A DNA stretch of 55,085 nt from Noviherbaspirillum aerium (GTDB taxonomy: Bacteria; Pseudomonadota; Gammaproteobacteria; Burkholderiales; Burkholderiaceae_D): contig NZ_VFAH01000034.1 of NCBI RefSeq assembly GCF_008929045.1, positions 1-55,085 on the forward strand, in the 5' to 3' direction. A program made the translations under genes and the position numbers. Shown piece by piece: positions 32,187 to 40,945 of this stretch. Below the pieces are notes generated by a model. It saw only the letters and a list, made by a program, of their open reading frames with translations. It searched no databases and had not been told where the DNA came from. Each line of letters opens with the position of its first letter. Positions within the stretch are counted from its first letter, which is position 1.

Positions 32187-33314
32187 GTGCACGCGTACAC
32201 ACTGAAGGAATTAGTCGAGCGTTTCAAGACACGCCCGGCTGCGATCCTTGAAGCCATCATCCGGGCGTACACCTTCCCGGACGTTATCCATGCAATGACC
32301 AAAACCGAAGTGCGAGTCCTGCTGGCACTGATGTCGCGAATGAATCAGAAGAACGGTCTGACGCCTGTAAAGGCCAATTGCGACCGACTCGCCGACGAAG
32401 CAGAATGCTCGGAGCGCACCGTGCGCCGGGCCATCGGGAGTTTCCGCGCCCTAGGTTTTCTCGCCCTTGACGGCGACATACCCCGGGATGAATTCGGCCA
32501 GTTCGATAGGAAAAATACCTACTCGTTCACCGAACGCTTCTGCACCCTGGTTCGCCTGCCCTACCCTGACTGTCCTAGCACCGCGCTATCACCGGCGGCA
32601 GAATTGGCCAACGGTGCTGTATACGTGGATCTTAGTTATAAAAAAGATCTCCAGGAGATTTCGAAAGAAAACACCAAAACCCACGGCTTCGATTTGCCTG
32701 ACGAGCTCAGGCAGGCTGCACTGGAGTTCGCCATCCTGGAGAGTGGCATTGCCAAACTGCGGGGGCTCGCACGCCAGGCCGGATACCAACTGGAGTCAAT
32801 CATCATCTGCGCACGTGAGCGCCTGCGTACCCTCGGCCTAAGCCGTACCCGCGCGTACCGTTACCTGCTCAGCCTGATCAACAAGCCCAGCGACTATGAC
32901 GCCCGCGCAGCACAACTCGCTTCCAGCCAGCAGCAAGCCGTCGCGGACCAGCCCGCCATCGACCGCTTCCTGACCGAATACGACGGACGTGTATTCGAAA
33001 CGCCTGACTTGCGCGAACTGGTCGCCGTCAATGCCGCCAAACGAACCGTGTTTCATCGGGCCGGCGGCAAGGACTCCACCTACCCGGTCAGGACATCGCA
33101 CGATGTCGCACACTGGCAGACCAAGCTCGCCAACCCGGACCTGGTCGACCGTGCCTCGTACGTCAAGAAAGCCCCTACCCCACCGGCGACTCGGTCTGGT
33201 CCGCGTCCGAATCTCAAGGCCTACCTCGCTAGCATAAACGCCACAAAGGTTAAGGATTCCGGGTGCATTGCCTATGCTCCTCCCCCGAGCCAGCTCCTTA
33301 CGGCGGCGGCGTGA
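32187..33314 (+). CDS. Replication-initiator-like winged-helix protein
   Basis: This 375-residue protein starts from GTG 32187 with GGAG 7 nt upstream. Its N-terminal helix-turn-helix domain (MTKTEVRVLLALMSRMNQ, then LADEAECSERTVRRAIGSFRALGFL) is of the kind found in plasmid replication proteins. The middle has a long helical domain (LDLPDELRQAALEFAILESG...). Position right after parA-parB, the usual par-rep order of Burkholderiales megaplasmids, supports a role in replication initiation, though no iterons were identified. Residues 51-297 are encoded in the 742-bp stretch repeated exactly downstream. Confidence 0.68.
   Translation: MHAYTLKELVERFKTRPAAILEAIIRAYTFPDVIHAMTKTEVRVLLALMSRMNQKNGLTPVKANCDRLADEAECSERTVRRAIGSFRALGFLALDGDIPRDEFGQFDRKNTYSFTERFCTLVRLPYPDCPSTALSPAAELANGAVYVDLSYKKDLQEISKENTKTHGFDLPDELRQAALEFAILESGIAKLRGLARQAGYQLESIIICARERLRTLGLSRTRAYRYLLSLINKPSDYDARAAQLASSQQQAVADQPAIDRFLTEYDGRVFETPDLRELVAVNAAKRTVFHRAGGKDSTYPVRTSHDVAHWQTKLANPDLVDRASYVKKAPTPPATRSGPRPNLKAYLASINATKVKDSGCIAYAPPPSQLLTAAA
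32336..33077. repeat. 742-bp perfect direct repeat, unit 1
   Basis: By eye this is identical over its whole length to 33400-34141, offset 1064 bp. The repeats begin at GCGAATGAATCAGAAG and end at GGCAAGGACTCC. They lie inside the two rep-like genes. Confidence 0.9.
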
Positions 33315-33316
33315 GC

Positions 33317-34273
33317 GCAATGGCACACACCAAGCTTCACGACCCTGCTCGTGCCCGAATCCGGGTCTTCTGGGCGCAAGCCGTATATCGCAGTCAATTG
33401 CGAATGAATCAGAAGAACGGTCTGACGCCTGTAAAGGCCAATTGCGACCGACTCGCCGACGAAGCAGAATGCTCGGAGCGCACCGTGCGCCGGGCCATCG
33501 GGAGTTTCCGCGCCCTAGGTTTTCTCGCCCTTGACGGCGACATACCCCGGGATGAATTCGGCCAGTTCGATAGGAAAAATACCTACTCGTTCACCGAACG
33601 CTTCTGCACCCTGGTTCGCCTGCCCTACCCTGACTGTCCTAGCACCGCGCTATCACCGGCGGCAGAATTGGCCAACGGTGCTGTATACGTGGATCTTAGT
33701 TATAAAAAAGATCTCCAGGAGATTTCGAAAGAAAACACCAAAACCCACGGCTTCGATTTGCCTGACGAGCTCAGGCAGGCTGCACTGGAGTTCGCCATCC
33801 TGGAGAGTGGCATTGCCAAACTGCGGGGGCTCGCACGCCAGGCCGGATACCAACTGGAGTCAATCATCATCTGCGCACGTGAGCGCCTGCGTACCCTCGG
33901 CCTAAGCCGTACCCGCGCGTACCGTTACCTGCTCAGCCTGATCAACAAGCCCAGCGACTATGACGCCCGCGCAGCACAACTCGCTTCCAGCCAGCAGCAA
34001 GCCGTCGCGGACCAGCCCGCCATCGACCGCTTCCTGACCGAATACGACGGACGTGTATTCGAAACGCCTGACTTGCGCGAACTGGTCGCCGTCAATGCCG
34101 CCAAACGAACCGTGTTTCATCGGGCCGGCGGCAAGGACTCCGCTTGCCCGTTCAACGCCCTGCCACACGTCGCACGTCAGCGCCTTCCACGATGCCCGCT
34201 GCATTTGCAACGGGTACGGCGAATACATCAGTCGCTGGCTACATCTCTACCGACCAATGGAGACCGCTTTTGA
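33317..34273 (+). CDS. Truncated and chimeric second copy of the replication-initiator-like protein
   Basis: A 318-residue frame, ATG 33317, beginning just after the stop of copy 1. A new N-terminus (MAHTKLHDPARARIRVFWAQ) replaces the first 50 residues, so the first helix of the winged-helix domain is lost. Residues from MNQKNG to GGKDS are identical to copy 1. The C-terminus then changes to an unrelated, probably out-of-frame tail (ACPFNALPHVARQRLPRC). It may be non-functional or act as an inhibitor of the intact copy. It is the product of the exact tandem duplication. Confidence 0.55.
   Translation, partial: AMAHTKLHDPARARIRVFWAQAVYRSQLRMNQKNGLTPVKANCDRLADEAECSERTVRRAIGSFRALGFLALDGDIPRDEFGQFDRKNTYSFTERFCTLVRLPYPDCPSTALSPAAELANGAVYVDLSYKKDLQEISKENTKTHGFDLPDELRQAALEFAILESGIAKLRGLARQAGYQLESIIICARERLRTLGLSRTRAYRYLLSLINKPSDYDARAAQLASSQQQAVADQPAIDRFLTEYDGRVFETPDLRELVAVNAAKRTVFHRAGGKDSACPFNALPHVARQRLPRCPLHLQRVRRIHQSLATSLPTNGDRF
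33400..34141. repeat. 742-bp perfect direct repeat, unit 2
   Basis: Second unit of the repeat described at 32336-33077. Its flanks differ (TTG before, GCTTGCCCG after). Confidence 0.9.
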
Positions 34274-35496
34274 GCATCCCGATCCCAACCATGCGCGATG
34301 TCATGCAACAGGTCAAGTTGTTGTTCACGCTTGACGCCGTTGCTCCTGTTTGTGTTTCGCCGTGACCCGTCGTTGGATCCAAGCACTTTCTTGCCGGAAA
34401 ATCCTCGACCTTGGTTTCATTTGATGACCTGCCATCGATTTAACTGCCGAAGCAAGGAAAATGATTTGCCATTCAACCGCCATGTCTTGACTCTTCTAAG
34501 AGCGCACTTATTGCTGAGGTCGCAACGCCGTGTATCGACAATGACCGCATTATGCGTATCTTGCAGTTAGTCGACGGGAAGTGCCAGGAGCGGTGTGCTA
34601 CGCGATACCGGGTTCATAGTTCCACGGCCAACTGATGATAATGACGATCAATGGTGCAAGGTGTTAATCGGTGTCCCGGCCTGTTTTCGGAATCGACAGA
34701 AAACAAGCCAGTCCATTGTAAGCGTTGCTTTCATCAGTCATCCAAGCTGTGCAACCATCGCGGCATCAGTCATACAGCGCCTGAGCGATGTCAACCCAAG
34801 GACACTCCATGAATCCTGGTATGGCACAGTGTAATTTGAGCGTCAGAAGACCATAGCAAAGACCCAGCTGCCCAATCCCGATCACCCAATGCTGGCAAAA
34901 AGATCGCTCCCTTTTCTTTTGGGTACCACGTCGGTGCTGCGTTGGGCGGTGACTGTACGCGCGCTGGTACTCGCCGCAAGCTGCCTCGTTCCAATAGCCC
35001 TATAGGAACACCATACACTGGTACCGTCGCTTTGGCGACCGAATGATCATTACCTGCCAATTTGTCGTGCAAGCGAAGCCGTGCTGGTCAGTCGCTTACC
35101 TGTTTGCCATACCGGCCTCTAAAGGAGGTAAGCCACTGCATCAGGGTGTTCTTAAAGTGATCGCAACATGGAGGCAAGTGGAAATCAAGGGTAGCTGCCG
35201 GAACCAGTGTAAGTGTTTGATTGGAAAGGTTTTTCGGAAAGTAACCAGAAAAAACCATCGGCTCTGCAACATTTTTTGCGATGAATGATAATGAAATTTT
35301 CATTTCAGGTCTGTTGTCACCTGTCGCAGCCCGCCTGCTTGTGCCTGATACGGTCAAGAATTTCGAGACCGCATAGGCGATTTCGATTCTCTTGAAAGAC
35401 GCCAGGTGGGATAGGAAAAAAATGAATGCAACTATTGAGGCGGCATGATAAAAACACCATGCGCAGACTGCCACCCAATAAGAAAGTTCGTTCGCA
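34274..35496. other. 1.2-kb stretch without a recognisable gene
   Basis: No complete frame with a start signal. A possible Fur-like AT-rich inverted repeat (ATGAA...TTCAT within TAATGAAATTTTCATT) lies near 35285-35305. Confidence 0.35.
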
Positions 35497-35721
35497 ATGC
35501 CACGCAAGCCCATCGCTGTCACCGCAATGTCTCCCGCTGAACGCCGTCGCAAGTCGGACGAAGAAAAGCGCCACCGCGGTGAAGTGCGGATCACCGCATG
35601 GATCAGCGCAGACGCCGCTGCCGCGCTGATGGTTCTCACGGAAGGCAGAACCGAGCGCGGTGCAATTAAAACGGCGATTGAGCAGGCGCTCGTGAGAGCC
35701 TCAGTGCGGGTGAAGGTATAG
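35497..35721 (+). CDS. Small ribbon-helix-helix-like protein
   Basis: A 74-residue basic protein (MPRKPIAVTAMSPAERRR). The core RGEVRITAWISADAAAALMVL, then GRTERGAIKTAIEQALV, resembles a ribbon-helix-helix DNA-binding fold with its strand (EVRITAWI) and two helices. The ribosome binding site is weak. Such proteins regulate plasmid or transposon genes. It is next to the phosphatase remnant and the Tn7-like end. Function is inferred only. Confidence 0.45.
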   Translation: MPRKPIAVTAMSPAERRRKSDEEKRHRGEVRITAWISADAAAALMVLTEGRTERGAIKTAIEQALVRASVRVKV

Positions 35722-35886
35722 CCAAGAATTTTGCTGCCGCCGAATCACTGACTTGGCTAAGGGTTCGACGGGTCGTCTGGCGCAGCAGGGGCGATACACG
35801 CTATCCTGGCCTGGTGCTCGATTACCGCAAACAGTGTTCATCCGCTAGTCGAGGTGACGGTGACTGCATGATGTACTTCACTGACA

Positions 35887-36170
35887 TCACGGTGCAAGGG
35901 TGAATGCTGGTGGTCGAAAGAGCCAAGCTTTCGGGCGGGCAGGGCGCAAGGTCTCCGCGTCAACAATGGTAAATCGTCCATCATAGACCGCTCTGGTGTC
36001 GATGTAGAGGTGATTTCCCAGCGTCGTATGCCGGTCAAGCACATAATGACCGACCACGTCTGCGCGTACGCTCTCGACAGGATGCACGTACTTGCTATCG
36101 TAGCGACTGCGTGACCACAGGCATGCGGCGATGTCGTAGAGGAAAGCAAATTTGTCTGCACGCGCAGCCC
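35887..36170 (-). pseudogene. C-terminal remnant of a calcineurin-like serine/threonine phosphatase
   Basis: The minus strand encodes SVRADVVGHYVLDRHTTLGN, then HLYIDTRAVYDGRFTIVDAETLRP, the C-terminal end of PrpA/PphA-like metallophosphatases (usual VVGHTPL, LGNxLYIDTGAV, GRFTLLDA). The GHT metal ligand region is changed (GHYVLDRH), and no N-terminal domain exists upstream. The fragment ends where the Tn7-like end repeats begin, so the transposon probably interrupted the gene. Confidence 0.65.
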
Positions 36171-36265
36171 GTTTTCCAAGGGAACCGATGATTTGCAGAC
36201 AAATTTCCTAGCATAAAAAAGAAAGCAAATTTATCGGTTCGCATCAGAAGCAAGTAAATTTGTCT
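36146..36265. repeat. Tn7-like transposon end with four TnsB-type repeats
   Basis: Four related motifs, GCAAATTTGTC (36146-36156), GACAAATTTCC inverted (36198-36208), GCAAATTTATC (36225-36235) and GTAAATTTGTC (36254-36264), are clustered before the TnsA-like gene. Multiple transposase-binding repeats at an end are a hallmark of Tn7-like elements. Confidence 0.6.
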
Positions 36266-36308
36266 ATTCGTAGCTTTGACTACTCAATGAGAGGCGTACG
36301 TTGTCGGA

Positions 36309-36932
36309 ATGACGAAATCGACAACAGGCTTCCACGCTCCAGTTTCCATGACTCGACCGCGAGGTAGTCGCCGCGTCGACGTCTACGGAATCAAACTCAA
36401 CCGTCGAGTCCAGTGCTTCAGCGATGCCGCATACCTTCAATGGGTATGTCTTGAGGCCGATCCAAGGGTGCATGCATATTGCGAACGTCCTGCACTTGTC
36501 GAGTACGGAGAGGATCGGCTCATGGTCGATTACTGGGTCAGAAAATGCGACGGTGATTCCTTGCTAATTCTGGACGAGGAGTGCCGCTTATCGAACGCAG
36601 TAATAAGTGGTACGCGCTATGCAGTGACGACCATATCGCATGCTGAGTTGGCAGCTTTCGAAGTATGGGTAGAGAACTGGGAACGCATTCTGCCAGTAAT
36701 CACCTCATGCCGGACATTGGTTCCGGACACACTATTGAAGTCGGTACAGCGCGTGGTTCGTGAACCAATACAGCTTTCCCATATTGAAAGGGAACTAAGC
36801 CCTGCAGAACCGACAATCGTACGTGCCGCTCTCTTTACCTTACTTCACCGCGGTACGTTGCATGCCCCTCAATTGATGACCGAGCCGCTTTCGTTTTTGA
36901 CTCAGTTCGCAACCACGGAAGACAAGTCATGA
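36309..36932 (+). CDS. TnsA-like endonuclease of a Tn7-like transposon
   Basis: A 207-residue protein. The part RRVQCFSDAAYLQWVCLEADPRVHAYCERPALVEYGEDRLMVDYWV follows the TnsA layout (SxxER...LxxDPxVxxFxEQPxxIxY...PDFxV), a nuclease that cuts the 5' ends of the transposon. The usual EVK signature seems to be LILDEECR here, so the last catalytic residues are unclear. The C-terminal part (SPAEPTIVRAALFTLLHRGTL) resembles the TnsA winged-helix domain. It overlaps the TnsB-like gene by 4 nt (ATGA), and the end repeats lie just upstream, which supports the identification. Confidence 0.65.
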   Translation: MTKSTTGFHAPVSMTRPRGSRRVDVYGIKLNRRVQCFSDAAYLQWVCLEADPRVHAYCERPALVEYGEDRLMVDYWVRKCDGDSLLILDEECRLSNAVISGTRYAVTTISHAELAAFEVWVENWERILPVITSCRTLVPDTLLKSVQRVVREPIQLSHIERELSPAEPTIVRAALFTLLHRGTLHAPQLMTEPLSFLTQFATTEDKS

Positions 36933-37168
36933 GTCGACGCCGTGCCAACTTTCTGGAAATCGACACCTGTATATGGCCCGCTGTCGACTACCACGCGCTG
37001 TCACCAGAAAATCAAAAGGTCTATGCTGCACGATGCAAAGCGATCGAGTTGTATGTTGCGGGAAGGACGTTACGTGACATCGAAGAGGAAACCGGCATCA
37101 ATAGCCGTCAGTTGTATTGGCTCCTCGACCGCTGCTTGAAATGTCAGATGAACCGCCCCGGCTTTTGA
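36929..37168 (+). pseudogene. N-terminal fragment of a TnsB-like (Mu-type) transposase
   Basis: It starts MSRRRANFLEIDTCIWPAVDY and contains ARCKAIELYVAGRTLRDIEEETGINSRQLYWLLDRCL, the N-terminal helix-turn-helix of TnsB/Mu-type transposases. After about 73 codons the sequence runs into the end of an IS3-family element (37149) and the frame closes. The whole DDE core and any TnsC/TnsD genes are lost. Confidence 0.7.
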
Positions 37169-37187
37169 GGAGGCTGGTTGGTGTGAG

Positions 37188-38087
37188 TCAGGCCGGGACG
37201 GCTTGACTGCTCAATTGCCGGTAGTAGTTTGCCTCAGCTTCTGCCGGCGGGATATAGCCAAGGGGTTCCATCAATCGGTGGTGGTTGAACCAGGACACCC
37301 ATTCCAAGGTGGCCAGCTCCACCGCTTCCCGGGTCTTCCATGGTGTCCGTCGATGGATCAGCTCGGCCTTGTACAAGCCGTTAATGGTCTCGGCAAGGGC
37401 ATTGTCATAGCTGTCGCCCTTGCTGCCCACAGACGGTTCAATGCCAGCCTCTGCCAGGCGATCGCTGTAGCGGATAGACACGTATTGCGACCCGCGGTCG
37501 CTGTGATGAATCAAGCCATCCTGCGGCCGCCGAGCGTACAGCGCCTGTTCCAGTGCATCGAGCACGAAGTCTGTCTGCATTGAACTGCTGACGCGCCAGC
37601 CAACGATCCGACGAGCAAACACGTCGATCACGAAGGCCACGTACACGAAGCCTTGCCAAGTCGACACGTACGTGAAGTCGGACACCCACAGTTTGTTGGG
37701 CCGATCTGCCCGGAACTGCCGGTGGACCCGATCCAGTGGACAAGGCACCGTCCTATCACCGACTGTTGTACGAACCGGCTTGCCTCGTACGGCACCGCGC
37801 AAGCCCAGACGGCGCATGAGCCGCTCGACTGTACAGCGGGCCACCGTAATGCCTTCGCGCCTGAGCTCACGCCAGACCTTGTCTGCCCCATAGACCCGTA
37901 GGTTGGCATGCCATACTCGCTCAATATGGGGAATCAGCATCTCGTCACGGCGGTCGCGTGCGCTCCGCAATGCCGGATTACGAGTCCGCGCTGCATGACG
38001 CCAATAGGCCGACGGGGCAACCTGCAGTAGCCGGCAGATCGACTCGACCCCGAATGCCTCCCGGTACCGGTCAATGAAGGCATTCAC
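37188..38087 (-). CDS. IS3-family transposase, orf B (DDE domain)
   Basis: This 299-residue catalytic subunit contains the DDE triad: Asp in WVSDFTYV, Asp in [10 protein letters not shown], and Glu in [15 protein letters not shown], with the family's terminal ETREA/FNHHR region ([20 protein letters not shown]). It normally forms a fusion with orf A by -1 frameshifting; the two frames overlap by 4 nt (38084-38087). Both genes are intact, so the element may be active. Confidence 0.93.
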   Translation of the reverse strand: MNAFIDRYREAFGVESICRLLQVAPSAYWRHAARTRNPALRSARDRRDEMLIPHIERVWHANLRVYGADKVWRELRREGITVARCTVERLMRRLGLRGAVRGKPVRTTVGDRTVPCPLDRVHRQFRADRPNKLWVSDFTYVSTWQGFVYVAFVIDVFARRIVGWRVSSSMQTDFVLDALEQALYARRPQDGLIHHSDRGSQYVSIRYSDRLAEAGIEPSVGSKGDSYDNALAETINGLYKAELIHRRTPWKTREAVELATLEWVSWFNHHRLMEPLGYIPPAEAEANYYRQLSSQAVPA

Positions 38088-38419
38088 GACTTGAAGCGGC
38101 GGTCGAGCTCCGCCTGGGCGAAAAACGCGCTGGCCAACTTCAGGATCTCATTGGCCTTGCGCAGCTCGCGTACTTCCCGCTCCAGCTCCTTGACCCGATC
38201 CTGTTCGGTCGTCGTGGTGCCCGGTCGCTGGCCGTGATCACGCTCATGCTGACGAACCCAGCGCCGCAGAGTCTCGGCAGTACAGCCAATCTTGCCGGCA
38301 ATGGACTGGATGGCTGCCCATTGCGATGAATGTTCTTCTTTGCTCTCGAAAACCATCCGCACTGCGCGCTCGATGACTTCCGGGGAATACTTGATTGCTT
38401 GCTTCTTCATAGGCTCCAT
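38084..38419 (-). CDS. IS3-family transposase, orf A
   Basis: A 111-residue DNA-binding subunit: helix-turn-helix ([17 protein letters not shown], then [17 protein letters not shown]) followed by a leucine-zipper-like helix ([33 protein letters not shown]). A TTTTTC run near the end of the gene is a plausible slip site for the orf A-orf B fusion. Confidence 0.92.
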   Translation of the reverse strand: MEPMKKQAIKYSPEVIERAVRMVFESKEEHSSQWAAIQSIAGKIGCTAETLRRWVRQHERDHGQRPGTTTTEQDRVKELEREVRELRKANEILKLASAFFAQAELDRRFKS

Positions 38420-38461
38420 TATCTCAAACGTTGGAGCCTCCTCGATTTCCGGGGCGGTTCA

Positions 38462-38598
38462 CGCCAGCGGTAATAGCTTTGTTCGGAAATACCAGCTTCC
38501 TTGCAGGCCAATGGCGTGCTCTTGCCACTGCCCATGGCCACTTCAATGAGGCGCAGCGTGGCGATGATTTGTTCGGGGGTAAAACTCTTGCGAGGCAT
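38462..38598 (-). pseudogene. IS3-family orf A remnant (second element)
   Basis: The minus strand from ATG 38598 reads MPRKSFTPEQIIATLRLIE, then GSGKSTPLACKEAGISEQSYYRW, the start of an IS407-type orf A. It is cut after about 45 codons by the complete IS3 element. The following sequence to about 38625 would be the end of this element. Confidence 0.75.
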
Positions 38599-38629
38599 CT
38601 TATGGTTCCTTTCCTAAGTTGAATTCTCT

Positions 38630-38800
38630 CTCAACCTGGACTGGAATCAGCCGGTCACGTCAGTCGCAGACACGTTCTCCTATGCCGAGCCCTATCTGCT
38701 GCTGGGATTGATTTATTGGGTGCTGGCACTCTCGTTCGGTTTCGCAGGACATGCCTTGGAGAGGATCTCAGCTCCCGTTTTTCGAAAGGACACCCCATGA
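38630..38800 (+). pseudogene. C-terminal remnant of an amino-acid ABC transporter permease
   Basis: The frame ends VTSVADTFSYAEPYLLLGLIYWVLALSFGFAGHALERI, the typical last membrane helix of HisM/GlnP-type permeases. The stop overlaps the ATPase gene as ATGA. The front of the gene, and any binding protein, were removed by the IS3-type insertions upstream. Confidence 0.75.
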
Positions 38801-39633
38801 CCAACGTTTCCCTTCCTATGTTGAGCCTGCGCGGTGTGGGCAAGTCCTACGGCTGCAACCGCGTACTCAAGGACTTCAACCTCGACATCCAGCGCGGAGA
38901 AGTCGTTACTCTTATCGGACCGTCGGGTTCCGGAAAGACCACTGCACTGCGCTGCATGAACTTTCTCGAAGAGTATGATGAGGGCGAGGTCTACATCGGC
39001 GGTGCGCTGCTCGGTTACGAAACGATGCCGAACGGCAGTCGGCGACGGGCAAGCGAACGTGCAATTTCCGAAGTACGCGCGGCTGCAGCGATGGTATTCC
39101 AGCAATTCAATTTGTGGCCGCACATGCGTGTTATCGATAACGTCACCGCACCGCTGACGCTTGTCAAAGGCATGCGCCCAGACACGGCACGCGAGCGGGC
39201 CATGCGTGTACTCGACCGCGTCGGCCTCGCCGCCAAGGCCAACAGCTACCCCTCACAGCTCTCCGGCGGCCAGCAGCAGCGCGTTGGAATTGCGCGTGCG
39301 CTGGCCGTTGAGCCTCAAGTGATGCTGATGGATGAGCCAACATCGGCGCTCGACCCGGAACTGGTGGACGAAGTGCTCGAAGTGATCCAGTCGCTCGCTA
39401 GGGAGCACATGACCATGGTCATGGTCACCCATGAAATGGGCTTCGCAGCGAAGGTGTCTGACCGCGTGGCCTTCATGGAAGGCGGCCGCGTGGTCGAATG
39501 CGGCCCCCCGCAGCAGTTGTTTTCCGATCCGGTATCCGAGCGCTTGCGTGCGTTCCTGCGTACCTGGTTGTCGCGAAACGCCAATAACGACCTTGCCGCA
39601 TTCGATTCCGTGGCCGAGCCGGGGTGCAAATGA
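38797..39633 (+). CDS. Polar amino-acid-type ABC transporter ATPase
   Basis: A 278-residue ABC ATPase of the GlnQ/HisP class. Walker A is GPSGSGKTT, the Q-loop is VFQQFNLWPHM, the signature is LSGGQQQRVGIARAL, Walker B is VMLMDEPTSALDP, and the H-loop is VMVTHEMGF. The start ATG 38797 has AAAGGA upstream and overlaps the permease stop; the longer frame to 38716 is inside the permease. It powers uptake of an amino acid or related compound. With the permease truncated, the system is probably inactive unless another permease substitutes. Its stop overlaps the M20 hydrolase as ATGA. Confidence 0.9.
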   Translation: MTNVSLPMLSLRGVGKSYGCNRVLKDFNLDIQRGEVVTLIGPSGSGKTTALRCMNFLEEYDEGEVYIGGALLGYETMPNGSRRRASERAISEVRAAAAMVFQQFNLWPHMRVIDNVTAPLTLVKGMRPDTARERAMRVLDRVGLAAKANSYPSQLSGGQQQRVGIARALAVEPQVMLMDEPTSALDPELVDEVLEVIQSLAREHMTMVMVTHEMGFAAKVSDRVAFMEGGRVVECGPPQQLFSDPVSERLRAFLRTWLSRNANNDLAAFDSVAEPGCK

Positions 39634-40913
39634 AGTCGTCAACCAAACGAAACGAATTATCTCCGGACTCCCTACACGCGTTCGATGCAGTGAACCAGGA
39701 GCGCTTGATCCGCATGCAGCGAGAGCTGGCCGGCTTCGGTGCCGCTGCGGATGGCGGCGTTTGCCGGGAAGCGCTCACTGAAATCGACTTGGCGGCACGT
39801 TCCTGGTTGTGCCGGCTACTGCCGGCGGCCAGTTATGAATGGATGGTCGACGATGCGGCAAACCTCATCGTCAGGCGGGCAGGCACTGTTCCAGGACTGG
39901 CACCCGTGATGACGGGAAGCCACATGGATACTCAGCCGATGGGAGGATGGCTCGATGGTGCATTCGGCGTCATTGCCGGCATCGAAGCACTCATGGCGCT
40001 CGACGATGCCGGCATCCATACCCGTAGGCCGATCGAGGTCGTCGCATGGACCAACGAAGAAGGAACGCGTTTCAAGCCTGGCGCGATGGGTTCATCGGCT
40101 TTCGCCGAGCCTGGCCGGCTGGCGGGGTTTCTCCAGACGCGCGATTCGAAGGGCGAGACATTTGAGACGGCCTGCAATGCTGCCATTGAACGGATACTTC
40201 CATCGGCGAAGCGGAGCCCGCTTGGCCACCCGGTGCATGCCTATATCGAGGCCCACATCGAGCAAGGCCCGGTACTCGAAAGCGGACAGTGCCGGCTTGG
40301 CGTGGTCACTTCGATTCAAGGCGTGCGCTGGTATGAAGTCGAAGTGCGGGGCGTCAGTGCTCATGCCGGCACGACGCCGATGCAGCTGCGACATGACGCC
40401 GTGCTTGCCGCTGCGGAATTGGTCGTCAGGATTAATGAAGCGGCCGCAGCTCGCGACGACGGCAATCTTCGCCTCACTGTTGGAAGGTTCGACGTTCCAG
40501 GCTCATCCATCAACACGATCGCAAGCCATGTCGGTTTCAGCATCGACCTGCGTCATCCTTCCGATGCGTTTCTCGCCGACATGGAAGAACTGATCAAACG
40601 CGTTATCCGGAAACAGACGCGATGCGCTGCAGAAATCCGAACCCTGATGCAGCGTGCTCCGACGCAATTCGACGCCGACGTCCTCAGTATCGTCGAAAAC
40701 GCTGTGGCAGCGACTGGAGCGCCTTACTGCAGTCTGGGCTCGGGAGCATTTCACGACGCGATGTACGTCGCTGAAGTCGCCCCGGCCGCGATGCTGTTCG
40801 TACCTAGCAGGAATGGCATCAGCCACAACCCGATGGAAGACACCGATGAAGCCGATCTTGTCCTCGGTACCCGCGCGCTTGCGGCGGCATTGGTAACTCT
40901 CGCCAATCAATGA
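39630..40913 (+). CDS. M20-family N-carbamoyl amino acid / allantoate-type amidohydrolase
   Basis: This 427-residue enzyme belongs to the hydantoinase/carbamoylase family of metallo-amidases, which hydrolyse N-carbamoyl-amino acids or allantoate-like ureido compounds. Metal and substrate motifs are GSHMDTQPMGGWLDG (about residue 96), WTNEEGTRF (about 139), EAHIEQGPVLE, and GVSAHAGTTPM in the dimerisation domain. A late histidine motif is NGISHNPMEDT. The start ATG 39630 overlaps the ATPase stop, and its own stop overlaps ATG 40910. Such tight coupling with a transporter and a DUF1989 gene suggests a nitrogen-scavenging operon. The exact substrate cannot be told from sequence. Confidence 0.87.
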   Translation: MKSSTKRNELSPDSLHAFDAVNQERLIRMQRELAGFGAAADGGVCREALTEIDLAARSWLCRLLPAASYEWMVDDAANLIVRRAGTVPGLAPVMTGSHMDTQPMGGWLDGAFGVIAGIEALMALDDAGIHTRRPIEVVAWTNEEGTRFKPGAMGSSAFAEPGRLAGFLQTRDSKGETFETACNAAIERILPSAKRSPLGHPVHAYIEAHIEQGPVLESGQCRLGVVTSIQGVRWYEVEVRGVSAHAGTTPMQLRHDAVLAAAELVVRINEAAAARDDGNLRLTVGRFDVPGSSINTIASHVGFSIDLRHPSDAFLADMEELIKRVIRKQTRCAAEIRTLMQRAPTQFDADVLSIVENAVAATGAPYCSLGSGAFHDAMYVAEVAPAAMLFVPSRNGISHNPMEDTDEADLVLGTRALAAALVTLANQ

Positions 40914-40945
40914 ACAACTTAACCGACCTTAATCAAGGAGCCGCA

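Larger units (their letters stand above)
37149..38461 (-). mobile_element. IS3-family (IS51-like) insertion sequence, complete
   Basis: The element is 1313 bp. The left end is TGAACCGCCCCGG then CTTTTGAGGAGGCT; the right end, inverted, is TGAACCGCCCCGG then AAATCGAGGAGGCT. Both orf A and orf B are intact. No matching target duplication is seen (AGA left, CGC right). The left side is TnsB-like and the right side is another IS3-type orf A remnant, so a rearrangement after insertion is likely. Confidence 0.9.

Noticed and set aside
35280-35306. Fur-box-like AT-rich dyad
   Set aside because: The match to the Fur consensus is partial and no gene with iron-related function follows.
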